DNA from: Apostichopus japonicus
Lineage: Eukaryota > Echinodermata > Holothuroidea > Aspidochirotida > Stichopodidae
Assembly (NCBI RefSeq): GCF_037975245.1
Contig: NC_092574.1
Location: forward strand, 26,702,713-26,766,712
Length of the DNA: 64,000 bases
Reading direction: 5' to 3'
The position numbers and the translations under genes were made by a program. Positions 36,851 to 50,600 of the stretch are shown here, piece after piece. The notes under the pieces are model-generated. The model was not told the origin of the DNA and searched no databases. It worked only from the letters and a program-made list of their open reading frames with translations. How positions within the stretch are numbered: position 1 is the stretch's first letter; each line of letters begins with the position of its first letter.

Positions 36851-39104
36851 TTGTGTCAGGATATTGCTTCAAATTCATGTTTTCTGTATTAGTTTGAAAT
36901 CATTTAAAAGTGAGTCTTTCTAAGCTAAGTTCATAGCAGTTAATATTACTGTTTATCATAAAAACAGGACAAACTTTAGGTTTTTTTTTGCTGGTTGCTC
37001 TTTCTGAAAGCCAGTGGGTTTGTAAAGAGCAAACTTCTTTGTTGTCAGATGGATTTACAAGTTGATATCATAGAAAGTTATTTAATTGTGATTGTAAATA
37101 TTGTAAATTATTGGGCAGCCTCAGAGCAAACCAAGAAATTTAGTTGTCTCATACTACAGGAGAACCAGTCTAGTGCAAGCACAGTATTATGAAAAGTATT
37201 GTCAAGATCTGGGAGGCTATTTGACTGGTGGATTTATGATGTTATAAAAGTATCTCTTTAAGAAGATGTCTGCCGTACTTAATGCTTGACTTTGAAGATC
37301 CGTTTTGTCAATTCTTCATTAGAATCTACTTTAACTTTGACCTCTTTGTGACATTTGTAAAGAATATTCCAAGGTGTCATGCCTTGTGAATATAATTGAA
37401 AACAAGTATCATTTCCTAATGTGCACAGAAATTAGTATTTTGTGTTAATTTTTAGATATGTTTGTAGAAATAATTCATGTTTGAACTGTCCAAAATTTAC
37501 AATTAAAGTATTTGTTGTAAGCGTCAAAGGTCATATAATGTTAAGAAACCTGTGGAGATCTGCAAATGAAACATCAAAGGACATAGAAGTTCTGTCATAT
37601 TTAATAATTTATTTGTTAGTCAATGACTGTCAATTATCCAGGTGGATCCACTCTACAAAATCCTTGATCCATCTCCTCTCCTTTAGGGGATAAACATGAC
37701 TTTTAAATGAATTTATGACCACTGATATGAGACTTTATCATCAGTATTATTGAGACTATTGGGATTCTTTGTGGATGCAGTGTCTTTATGTGGATTCTTA
37801 ATGGGTGTAGGCTACAGTATATGCATGTTTTTCATATATTAGGGTAACAAAAGAATTTTGCATTTCTTGCTTAGATGAAGTCTTTCATTATTTAATCCAA
37901 GATTTAAGCTGTTGCTTTTACTAAGGTGTAAAATTGTCGCAAATAGTTCTAAGCAACTAACTATATTGAAATTCTAACGTCCAATATTAATGTACAGTAT
38001 TTGATTTATATGGAGAGAATGAGTTATAGAGAATTGATAAGTTAAAACATGCCTCCATCTTTAAGAAAAATAATTTTACTTTCTGGTTTGGTAATTATCA
38101 GTACTTTTAATGTAAGCAATCAATTTGCACAACTCGTTAGGGTGCTTTAATGTGCAATTTACAGTAAATATTTTGTGTCGCAGTTTGGTACAGACATAGG
38201 TGATTGATATCTACAGGGTATAAAGTTGGCTCAAAAGTATAGATCAAGGGGGTCTGTTAAATTTACCCTTCCCCTACCCCCAATCCTGATTAAAAATTTA
38301 TAGTATATACTGCAGAGAATGGACTGATTTTAATTTGTTTACAACTTTCTCAATCTTTGCAAGCAACTGCACCTTAGGTTAATTCTTTGTTTTGATTTTG
38401 TAATAGTTGACTACCTTCTGTAAGTAACTAAGTTCTGTAAGGCATGTTTTTATGCCAACAAGGATGGATAACAATTTGTGTTTATAATGGAACACATCAT
38501 CAAACTCTTAACCATCTTGTTAAATATGTAAGAACTTTTCATTTTATAGTATAATGTATTGTGTTCACAATTCTAAGATATCAAATTAATTTATCTGTTA
38601 AAAGAGAGCTTCCTTGTAACTATGGCAATATTTATATAATAGTAATACTTATTTATGTAACACAGATTGACCAGAGAGCTAGAAATAAAGAAGTTAAAAT
38701 TATAGATGAATAACCGTCTATTTTGTCATTTTTCAAACATAAATTTTGGGAATAGCTTTTATTCCCATGCCAGCACAATATAAATGTTCTATATATATTT
38801 CTGTGTTGACCAAAATTGATCTCCAAGTCACCTTTGACCTCAAAATTCATCGTGATGGTCTGCCAGAATATAATTTTTGCATTTATCAAAACATTCAAGA
38901 AGATAATTGAATTTCAACCAATACTGTGTATGTTGTACAAGATACCTTCTATATATGAAACAAGGCCTCTCCTCCGAAACAGTTACAGCTGCCAGCCTCT
39001 CTACTACCCCACCCAACCCCTCCCAACCCAACCCCCCTCCCCAACCCTCACTAGGCAAAAATTCCTGATGATGCTACTGGTCCAGTAACAGGAGAAACAT
39101 ACCT

Positions 39105-39110
39105 TTTATT
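39105..39110 (-). promoter_or_regulatory. Possible poly(A) signal for SREBF
   Basis: AATAAA on the - strand, about 2.3 kb past the SREBF stop codon. It is a weak call in AT-rich sequence; other hexamer variants lie nearer. Confidence 0.2.
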
Positions 39111-39142
39111 ACCTCTTCCATAATGAACTCTTTCTTGTAAAT

Positions 39143-39148
39143 AATAAA
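39143..39148 (+). promoter_or_regulatory. Possible poly(A) signal for the + strand gene
   Basis: AATAAA on +, followed within 30 nt by a T/G-rich stretch. It is about 3.2 kb after the stop at 35919. Another AATAAA lies near 38685. Confidence 0.25.
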
Positions 39149-39754
39149 GGAAAAGCAGAGGTTTCTGGTGATTTCAATTTTATATTTTCATCCAAAGTAC
39201 CTTCAGTGGAAGAAGCAAAACAAGAATATCATGTGAAATTGTCTTGATTTACATTGCTTAGGTTAACACCTCAAATCAAAGGAGAAAGTGTTATTTACAA
39301 ATAATTCAATATTAAATGCATATTTAAAGCCCAATACAAACCAACCGAGCTGACTTTTGGAATAAATACCCACTTATCTTCACATTCAAAACTAATATTC
39401 TTAGCCTTTCTTAATTTTTTGGGGGATTTGTATATTTTCCATAAAAACATAGCTTCAGAGATGAAAGCATCTTGAAGATACAATGTTCAAATACACCACT
39501 CTTTTCATGAATCACTCTTTTTTAACAGAAAAACTTCAGGAACTGTAAATACTTTGGTCTATTTTATGACTGAAAGTATAACAGATTTTCTTAGTCTTCT
39601 GTAAGGCTGTTCTGCTACAGATCCCAATAACCTATATAATTAAATGACAAATCAGTATTAGATGGATTTGTGCATTTACTCCACCTATTAATTTCACTTC
39701 TTTAAGTAAACTTATAACTGAAAATTGGCTGGGAAATATAAACAACGTGTAAAT

Positions 39755-39842
39755 ATTTGGTCTACAACAGGATTCAAACCAGTGGTGACCTTATGATTAT
39801 TGATAAATGTCACTTATAATAGCACTGACCTACAAGACTGAA
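39755..39842 (-). mobile_element. tRNA-derived SINE relic
   Basis: Read on -, it has TAGGTCAGTGCTATTATAAG (A-box-like) and GGTTTGAATCC (B box) with tRNA-like spacing. It is not an intact tRNA gene. Confidence 0.45.
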
Positions 39843-41214
39843 AGGGCAAGCAAGCAAATAATTATCAAAATAACATCAAACTATGAAACTGAAAATGTGA
39901 GATTAACCAAAATTAAGAAATATTTACAAAACAATTGTTTGTACAATTTCCTGTTGCCTCTATGTACATAACACATACCTTCTAACATATGACTGCCAAT
40001 ATATATTTACAGTGAATTTCCACTTAGAAAACAGATTTCAAAACTTTTGTAACTCGAGGTTATTTTGTTGAAAAGCCAAGATATTTGGTAGCAGTACATT
40101 AAACATTAAAAAGAAGATATTCCTGTAAAGACAAAATCCAACAGGGTGCTTCATTAGCATGAAATTCCACTTATCTAATTGATAATATTCACAAATGGAC
40201 TCCTTGACGATTTCTTAGAAAAAAAAACGTTTCAAGTCTGGAATTCATTTCAAGGTCACCAAGGTAATTTTATGCACAGAAGGCATTAAGCATACTACAT
40301 GGAATGACACTTTCAGAGTCAGTTTCTGATGAAAGGCAACAAATGATTAGAAATTAAACCCAGAGCCAATATGGCTAGGCCAATATAAAGTACAGAATAT
40401 TGCCATTTTGATCTAACTATACATAAGTAAGCATATCAGAATCCAATTTCAAGTTGCTGAGATGTTCATAATTCCAATTTTTACAATAACTCGCCCCTTC
40501 TGGATATCTGCAGTATACTGTACTTATCAAATCAAATGCATGCATATCAAGATTTATGGTTATCTTTGTATGTAGATAGTAACAGCTATTTTGAATTTAT
40601 AATGCTGGAACTGTAACTATGGCCCTAGGTTAAGGACTTCAAAGTTCCAATAGACATTTGTAGAGCTAGACAGGATTGTAGGGCTAGAAAGGATTTCATA
40701 AACTTCCTTTAATTGAGCAGCGGTAGCTTTCTCTTCATCTGCAGAGATTTTACTGACCCTTCCAACATTGTTCAAACTTAGAGATACCCATCTACAAGCA
40801 TTGTACTTTCAATAGCATTGTTTACATGATCTTTTAGATCATGGGCAACTCTAAGCCATTCTCTAGAATGAAATTGATAGAAGCAATGTTGGCATTGTTT
40901 GGGTTAAAGGGTTTGGTGAAAATTCAGAAACATGGAGTTTAAAGGCATCGCCTTTGACTAAATTCCCATTGGGAGAAGAACAGTGGACTGTAGAAATATT
41001 TCACAAATAAAGAATGTAATTGCCAAAAGTACCAAAATGATTCGATTATATCTGTTTATCACCTATGAAACAAACACGTGTACCATTTTAAAATAGCCCC
41101 ACCCTGTACACATATGAACAAAGATCTCCTGTGTCTTTCAGCAGTGTTTACAGTGTTACTGCTTTCGATTGTTTGTAAAAACAACTTCTACAAGAATCCT
41201 TCAACTTTTCAAAC

Positions 41215-41497
41215 CAAGTTGAATATTTAACTAGTAAGAATGGCAGTCCTTCTAGAGATTTCTTCTCCAGCTTCAACACATTCCTTCTTTATGTTAGCCT
41301 TTTCAAACTAAGTTGAATATTTAACTAGTTAGAATGGCAGTCCTTCTAGAGATTTCTTCTCCAGCTTCAACACATTCCTTCTTTATGTTAGCATTTTCAA
41401 ACTAAGTTGATTATTTAACTGGTAAGAATGGCGGTCCTTCTAGAGATTTCTTCTCCAGCTTCACCACATTCCTTCTTTATGTTAGCTAATAGCTGCT
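41215..41497 (-). repeat. 94-bp triplication covering the SREBF C-terminus and stop codon
   Basis: Three units at exact 94-bp spacing (GTCCTTCTAGAG starts at 41246, 41340, 41434). The innermost is the true end of the last SREBF exon; the two outer copies lie in the 3' untranslated region. All three would end in RRTAILTS and TAA; the outer two differ by Gly to Val in ECGEAGEE. Confidence 0.9.
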
Positions 41498-41671
41498 GGC
41501 ATTCTCTCAGTCCCCACCGGTCTCCTGCTTGCTCAAAGCATCTGGCAGCCTCATTCAGCATCCTCTCTCTCTGATTGGGATACGAGAGGATGGATTCTGG
41601 AAGATAGCGACAGGCGACCACCAAGGCCTGACCTCTGTCTCTTTTGCTGACAGGCACTACTCCTGGATTAT
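41415..41671 (-). CDS. SREBF: SREBF exon 16 (last)
   Basis: Encodes [20 protein letters not shown] to RTAILTS then TAA at 41417-41415. The acceptor is TTTATCCAG, phase 1. It has the ACRYLP and CxQLL stretches typical of the SREBP C-terminus. Its 3' part is triplicated downstream. Confidence 0.88.
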
Positions 41672-44600
41672 CTGGATAAAGAAGAAATCCATCAATAATT
41701 CCATGAGTCACTGAATCTTGAAATGGCAAAAGTGTTAGAGACGTCGAAATCTTTGTGTCAACGTTTGTACTCAGCTTGTGGCTGGAATCAATTTAAAATT
41801 GATCTGAAATCAAACTGATCACTCATCAAAATTAAGCTGGAATCAATATGACTTCAACACATCAATCCTGCATTAATTTACTTGTTCAACCCTCAAAAAT
41901 CAAATTAATCCTGCACTCAGTCATCGATAGCTGGATTCAAATCACAGTAACACCAAAGTCTGTCAACCCTTCATATCACAATTCAAGCTACTATGCATCT
42001 GTTCGACCTGTTACACAATGATTCAAGTTACAAGCCTTAATTCATTCAAATTAATGGAGAATTCAGTCAAAACTATGTCTAGAATCAGTAAATTTACTGA
42101 AGACTATATCTACTCAAATTCAAATTCAACTTAACCATCATTTCAAATTCAATGTAACCGAGAATGCAATCAAAATCAAGGAAGTCATCAGTCAAATTAA
42201 AACCTTAAACAATTCAAGTTACTCTTGAGCTCATTCAAATTTAGCCAGGCAACCTTTTAACTAGCAGAAAGTGTTCACCTTTCTTGGTAGCAAACATGCT
42301 AGTGGTGTTGGATGGTATCTTTTGCCTTAGACTTCTATCCAGTAACTGCTGTGTCTGGGCAGGGTTGGCACCAGCCATGAAGCGAGACACTGCCTGGTAC
42401 AGGTAAACCTTTGGCATGACCGACTTGATGGTACCAGCCACCCGTCTGAGAGCAGAGACGTCCTGTTGGAACATGGTGAGCTCCGAGGAGGTGGCCAGGT
42501 TAACGGACGATGACTCCTGAGATTGTCTCAGCTGCCATAGAGTGGTGCGAGTAGCCAACAGCCAATCGGCGACCAACAGATGGATTCCCTGTAAAGATTA
42601 AAGTCAAGATAAATGATCACAATAAAGGCCTTAAGTTTGGCACTTGAAACATTTTCCGTATAAATCTCTTCCCCTACTGCTACCCCTCCCCCACTTGCCC
42701 CCCCCCTCCAAGAAATACTAAATGAAAAGTTACTAAATATTGCTACCTTCAGGCCTCAGGACTAATAATTTAAACAGACAAAAGCAAAGTAGCATCTTAT
42801 CAATGATACTTACTGCATGTAGTTTTTCATGCCTCAAAGACCCGGCATAGTTGACACTCCTGTGTAAGTAAGCGCTAGCTTTATCACACAGCCTCTTACA
42901 CTCCTGGCTGCTTCCTATTTCTTCACTGCCGCTCATCAAAAGTTTACGAGCTCTGAAGGCCAACAGGGCTGCCTTGGGAAGAATGTCGCTGAATAGGAAA
43001 TGAAATGATTGCATGTGAATACTTGTGGGAGCTGTAATTAATGTATAACACATTAGTGAACTAGCAAACTCTGGCTCAGAAGGTTCTCCTACCCTGAGTA
43101 CCTCATACCCTGAGTACCTCAGACTCTGAATACCTCAGACTCTGAGTACCTCATACTTGTACTGAGTACCTCAAACTTGTACTGAGTACCTCATACTCTG
43201 AGTACCTAATACTTGTACTGAGTACCTCATACAGAGTACCTCATACTTGTACTGATTACCTCATATTAAAGTAAATTTTACTTGTACTCATACCAGTATA
43301 GTTAGTGATAGTCTTTTGCAGTAGGTTAACACTTAGCAATGCATAACTGCAGCATTGTGGTGAGTCCTAAATTATCTTTGGATGTCAGTAATCTACCTGG
43401 TAAAGAACAAGGAGCAGACCAGTGAGATTGCAAACTTACTCAGAGAATTCCAGCACGGCAGGTAGCTTCTCCACGCTGTAATAACGCCTCTCAGCTGCCT
43501 CTTCATCCCCCAACATCCAATGAGCAGCAACAACAACAATCTCAGCCCACCACTTACACACATCTCTGCAATCTGAAAAAAGACCAGAGTGTAACATACA
43601 ATGTAATATCAACATCATTAACACACATCTCTGCAATATATGATAACCAAGAGTGTAACATACTTGGTAATTTTAACACCATTTACACACATCTTTACAA
43701 TCTAGAATACTGTGCCATATTCTACACCATATACACCTCACTGGCCTAAATATTTCCATTGAAAAACACCATTTGAAATGCTAGCTATCTCTCATAACTT
43801 AAACTGACAGCAAGTAGCAACTTACCCACAAAGCTGGATGTGTCTTGCGGAATTTGACCTCTGCTATCAGGATTCTCCAAATATGCGAGAATGTGAAGGG
43901 CATCTTGAGGCTCGCTGTCAAAAATAAAAATGTTCAGAACAACAATGACAACTTTATGTAACATGAAAATATACATATTGGCAAAGTCAATATGATGCTT
44001 GTCTCCTGTCACCCCCTCCCCCCCCCCCCACTCCCAACATTCTCCCTTGCTACTGCCCTTGGTATATACAGGACCACTAGCACATCCTATTCCTATCCCT
44101 CCCCACCCATTACATTTTAGAGCAGATTTCACCCCAGAAACTCAAAGTATTAATAAGCAATATGTACTAAAATTCCTATCACATCAACATCCCTCTTACT
44201 GGCCAAGACTGTTGTGTAGCAGTTTATGTGATGTAATAGTAACTTTTTGTGTTTGTCTAAACCACTGAATATTGTTTATTATCCTAACAGTTAGGCCTAC
44301 AAAGTAGTCTTAGGGAGGAAAGATGTTACTGCCATCAATCTCTGATAGCAATTTACCAGCCAAGTGCAACTTCTTGAGAAGATACAAATGTCTTGGGAGC
44401 ATTTGTGAGGGAACTGAACTAGACACTCCAAAGAAATCTAGTGAGAAAATGACTACCATTAATATTTGTCATCAAATGCAAAAGCTGTATCTAATTGCCA
44501 GTGGAAAAGCAGTAGCTCTTAGAGACTATTAAATTACCTGTTTGCAACTCCCATCCTCCCACTGTTCTCCATCGGTGCAACCAGCTGATAGAGGGCACAC

Positions 44601-47600
44601 TCCAACATTTGCTCGTGTAATCCTTGAGTCAGACACGACAAAGGGTTACCTGGTGGGTGGGGGAATAAAAAGACTTATGAGCAAATGGTTTGAGGTGCAA
44701 AATACTTTAAACACTTTTCAGAATTTTTTTCTGAAATATAGATTTCAAAAGCCAAAATCCAGAGCAGTTGTACATCCCAAAGTAATTTATCGTTTCTACA
44801 ATTTGTCAAATAAATCCACCCACTTGGTGGTGCGAGTCTTTACAATTGTAAACAAGATTGAATAATGAGCTTCAATGTTGGTACAGTCTAATGTTTTCTC
44901 CTATTGTAAAGATGAACCAGAACATGAAAGCTCGTTGAGTAGAAAAGACTTGACTGTAAATAGTCTGATGTGGGTCACCTTCTTTTGGTTTCTTAAAGGG
45001 CGAAGATCTTGACCTACTTATTGAAATCATCTTTACTCCTATAAATCTGGTCTATTTCTTGTCAATAAAGATGCTGTAATTGGACCTTGCAAATAACCAA
45101 CAATATCCTGTACAGATCATCCTCATAGATTAATAACAAAGTTAACTAAAGATTTCTGCCTCAGAATAAATCTCAAACCTCCTATGATTATTTTTACCAA
45201 CACTAACCGATAGGTTGGACCGACAAATCTGTCACTGAGCCCAAATGAATCAGAATTAACTCTACCGTCAAAACGTGAATATTCATGAATTGTCAAGGAG
45301 TTTGAATATGCATAAGACTAAGACAGATCCAGATCTTGCCAGTTTGTATTTGCATCTGCTTTTCTGTGTCGGGGAAAGTCAATGTGTAGCATCTCCCTGA
45401 ATGGCAGTATGTATCATGTTACAATTACTAGTGTATAGTTTGAACAAATCTAGCCAATCATGGGTTAAGTATTGTGCATGTGACCTACATGAGTAACAGT
45501 TAACAGAAAAGGGTTGTTTGGTGCACTCATCAAAACTAGGTCACTACCGTTGAGACGAGTCGCAACACAATCTCATAAGGGCAGTGTGCAGCCAACTAAG
45601 AAAGTGATGCATGCGCTCTTTTGCTAACTCCATCTCGGGATACTACCTGATAAATTTGATCCCAATTTAGGAAACATTGCTACGTCATAGATCAACAAGA
45701 AATTCTTACTACTTTCTGCAATCTGTGAGAACAATGATTCTCTTGGAACAAATGAGATGTCTTCCTGTTTGGCTAGTTGATACGCCATTGCATTGTGCAT
45801 CCAGCTCAGATAGGCAGGGGTGTTGTACTCCTTGGTGTAGGTCCTTCCCTTGGAGAAGAAGTATCGCTGGAAGAGACAGAGGCAAGTCAAATTGCAACAT
45901 ATCAAAGTTTTCATGAGTGAAATGTTGAGAACACAAAAATTAAAAAACGATATTTCCGATGTATCGGTGAAAATTCAGGCAAAAGTTACTCAAATAAGTC
46001 TATACTAGATATTTTCATTGTAGATGATATATAAAAGGGCAAATATTACATCTCTGTTTATCTTCTCCTAACTGAGGAGAATAGGATTCTACACATTTTC
46101 TGAGAAATTCAGCTAATCATGAAATAAAAGCATAACAGTACCTTCCATCTCACGAATAAACCACCCCACCACCCCTCCCCACACCGCCAAAGTGGGAAAA
46201 AGTGTCCAAGTTCTTAAAAGCATCTTCAGTTACCTGCAAGTATACCTCATCTAATACAATTCTCACAGAGAACCCACTTAAGTAAAACATTACAAGACTG
46301 CATGGTTATCAGCTGACTCACCGAAACAAACATCATCTTCTTGTGATAAGTGTGTTTGAGAGCTAAGGCTACAGTAGCGTAGACTTCAGCGATGTTTTCT
46401 GAGGTGAGGGCGTTGCCAGCGCAGTGTGCTAGGTTGAGAGTCATGAGTCCGATGCTGGTAACGCTTAAAGCGGACAGAGGTTTGCTGCCTGTTAGGTAGA
46501 GACAGAAACAACCACCATTATATCACACACACAAAGGAAAACAACCACCATTATATCACACACACGAAGGAAAACAACCACCATTATATCACACACACAA
46601 AGGAAAACAACCACCATTATATCACACACACAAAGGAAAACAACCACCATTATATCACACACACAAAGGAAAACAACCACCATTATATCACACACACAAA
46701 GGAAAACAACCACCATTATATCACACACACAAAGGAAAACAGCCACCGTTATATCACACACACAAAGGAAAACAACCACCGTTATATCACACACACAAAG
46801 GAAAACAGCCACCGTTATATCACACACACAAAGGAAAACAACCACCATTATATCACACACACAAAGGAAAACAACCACCATTATATCACACACACAAAGG
46901 AAAACAACCACCATTATATCACACACACAAAGGAAAACAGCCACCATTATATCACACACACAAAGGAAAACAACCACCATTATATCACACACACAAAGGA
47001 AAACAACCACCATTATATCACACACACAAAGGAAAACAACCACCATTATATCACACACACAAAGGAAAACAACCACCATTATATCACACACACAAAGGAA
47101 AACAACCACCATTATATCACACACACAAAGGAAAACAACCACCATTATATCATACACACAAAGGAAAACAACCACCATTATATCATACACACAAAGGAAA
47201 ACAAAAACCATTATATCATACACACAAAGGAAAACAACCACCATTATATCATACACACAAAGGAAAACAACCACCATTATATCACACACACAAAGGAAAA
47301 CAACCACCATTATACAGTACTGATTTCGCTTAACTCCCGTTAAAATTCGTTGAAAGAAAAATAACCGAAATTCTTCGTTTTTCATCGAAATTCGGCGATT
47401 TTTATCGATTTTTATCGTTTTTTATCGAATTTTATCGATTGGTTATCTCAGTCATTTCCTTCGTGGAATTTTCAACGGTACGTTGAAATTCTTTTTTAAA
47501 CGAAATAGAAGGTCAATTTGTGGTTACACGAAACGTCGGAAAACGCGTAACTTCGTTTATTAATATCAGTTAGACTTTAGTTCAGTCGTTTGAAAGAGGG

Positions 47601-50600
47601 AATATTTTCGAAAGCATTCTCATGCTTATATGAGTAGTAACACTCAAAGAAACGCGTAATTAAACTGACGGGGGACGTTTTCTGACTGTGAACCCCAAAC
47701 ACAGTGACATAAGTCTTAACTTCGCCAGGCTTTTAGAGAGGTTGCAGTCAAAGCTATGTACCACGAGGCACCCTTCCAAATAAGTTGAAGTTCTGTTTAA
47801 CCATTTAAATAACAGTGAATGGACATATAAACTTGGTTTACTTGCAGAATACGAAAAATAGTTATTTCTAAGAGATGTAAATTTGTTTTTTTATGAGAGT
47901 TGAAGTATGAAACTTTGTTTCCGAGCGAAAACATGTTACTTGAAGCAAAATAAAGATGCCCCGCCCATTCTGCGAGGACGCTTCCATTTTTCAAAAAGGC
48001 GTTTTCTCTTTATTTTTTCTATTTTGTTTACATTTTAAACATGAAAATTATTTAAAAATATGTGAAGAACTTAGTAATGTACTGCAAACTATCTATAAAA
48101 AAACAGAAAAACAATGTTTTAGGCATGAATAATGTGTTCAATATAACTCAAGTAGTAGGCCAATAGTCACAAGCTCATGATAGTGTCGTCAATTTGTTTT
48201 CCCAGTTAATATGTGTGACATATATCACCCGTGTACATCGATCAATGGCATGTTGAAATCCCGTGTGAAAATATGTTGACCCCAAAAGAGGCAAATGGTC
48301 GTTCTAGAAAGTACCGTCATAACATTAACAACACAAGGCCAGTTTGCTCTCTCAGGTCTGCACGTGTACAGCCATTTTTTTCACACATGGTATTATGCTG
48401 TGCATGCATTGCGGGCGGGATTGCGGCAAACATAAAAGAAAATGAATGAAAATGAAAAACTTACGATATTTTTCACAAATATTGATGCTTAGATAAGTGC
48501 TTCCTCACAATCAACGAGCCGCCTTAAAATTCGCTCCGCTTACGTAAAACTTCTATACATATATAACACATGGAAAAACCCGAGATTTTACACACATAAT
48601 TCCCACTGACATTGGTCACAGAACATAAGTAGGTCATTGAACTTTGCCCAAGTTCATCGCACCATGGGAACAACACAACAGATTGAACATGATGTTACAT
48701 CTCCCGCCATCTGGACGCCGAGTGTAAATTTTGATGTTATATGCAAATTATGAATGGTACTGTGCAGCGCGATTAAAACTTAACCTATTGCGACACAAAT
48801 TTTGGCTGTTGTTGAATTAACTTTTGTATCTAATGTAAGGTACTGTATCATGTATGTGACACAAGAGAAAGAAAATGAAATCGGAGGCTGCTCAAACCAG
48901 TTTCAACTTGATTTTTACAACCCATCGCACAACACGTGCGTGCGTAATTTGTTTTCTTAACATGACTTTTAATAAGTAAGCAGGAAAGGTGGGTAAGTAT
49001 ACTAATTTAGGCGAGTTTTTGTTAAAAATCTTGTGATAGATAGACAAATATATTGTTTTTTTCTTCAAAAGTTACGATGTTGCCGAAGGCCGAGTGATAT
49101 AAATTCAGTGATCTGAACTTCTGAACACCACGAATACTGATCATGTGTGTTATTCTTTTCAGCAATTATTACACGAAAGGTTCGCAATATTATTGGGCCT
49201 AATTAGTAATTAACATACATTGATCGAGTGTCTTGTTGCCTGAATTGCTACCTGCTGGGGAAAAAACCTTAATTATTGTACTAATTATGTCCTATTTTCA
49301 TTAAAAGTCGAGTGACCGTGCGTCGAAAAAAACCGCGATCGGGAAACGGCGTTTAAACGTTAAACCGACCGGCAGGCGATACGGTGAAACGGTTAGCGAA
49401 ATATCTGTTGGGTCACACCCTTACTTAAACACACACAAAAACGACCTTATTGAATGAAAATATACTAAAAACCATATCGCAAAAACACAAAATCGCATAT
49501 AACTCGAAAACGGAAGGAGATATCGACTTTTGTCGGCTGTATAGGGATTTCCTAAACCGAATTTTGATGCGCTCTATCCACCTGTGTCATTTATGAGCTT
49601 CTCCGACGTAAGCTGCAGTACGTAATTTCTCTATACCAGTTCCGCGAAATTTATTTACTGTACGCAATAAGCATCGTTCGCTATGTTTTCTTTCACAACG
49701 AATATTCAAAGTTGTGCTCCGCACGCTTCACAGATATTGTTTTATGTCGTTCATTTTCAATTCTACTTTAAAATTACCTTTTTCGAACGATGCATTGCAT
49801 GCTTTATTAAACATTCCTGATTAGTAAAACTAAGGAAGGATATTCAAATATGTATTATTTTCATTTGATATGATTTTATGAGCTGTTCCACTTGAAAAAC
49901 GATGATAAAACCGAAAAACAAAAACATTTACTTCTCATGTGACGCATACCGGGAGACTCATAAAAACTCCCCCTTCTCATTAAATTAAATGTACATGCCG
50001 TCAGGCCAGTTGAAAGCCGTCAGGCCAGTTGAAAGCCCTCCCTACTAATGTTTGATCAGCTCTTCCCAATATACAATACTCAAATAAGCAATGAAAATAT
50101 ATTCATTTTCCACAGATTTCTACCCAACGTGGGCCCCAAGTCACTGCTTTATTTTCTTAGTAGTCATGGATACAATTGTTTGCAACTCTCTTGCTGGCCA
50201 GGTGTTTCAAGTTTTATTAATAGCACGACTTCTGATTGGTTCATTCAAGATAAACTTTCTATCCCTGCTGGATTGTTCTACTTATAATATGAATGAATAT
50301 TTGGTTTTCAGGTAACATCCATTCCATTACGAACAGTAGGGGTAAAATAATGTTTGCTTCTAGAGGCAGCCAGCCAAAGGTTCAGATAAATACTATGCTA
50401 ATTAACAGATGGTAGGCGTGAATTTGACAAAGCCAGGTTTATGATTGGACTAAGCCTCTCAAAAAAAAGTTTGGTGGTGGGGATATCCAGGGTAGGGAAT
50501 ACACATGTTAGCAGCAAACTGCAGGTGGCCCAGACCCAGGCTGCGACCTAAATACCAGGGCAGTCCATCTGCATTCGCGGGCAACTTACAGTAACGGGTT

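Larger units (their letters stand above)
35920..41414. other. Convergent 3' region of STARD10-like (+) and SREBF (-)
   Basis: No further coding exon recognised. It holds a G-rich tract (36160-36195), a hairpin minisatellite (36380-36850), possible poly(A) signals on both strands near 39105-39148, a SINE relic (39755-39842, -) and SREBF C-terminus duplications (41215-41414). Much of it is probably 3' untranslated sequence of one or both genes. Confidence 0.5.

Noticed and set aside
46492-47385. 297-residue open frame of repeated [11 protein letters not shown]
   Set aside because: Product of a 33-bp repeat (multiple of three) in an SREBF intron, with no conserved protein features.
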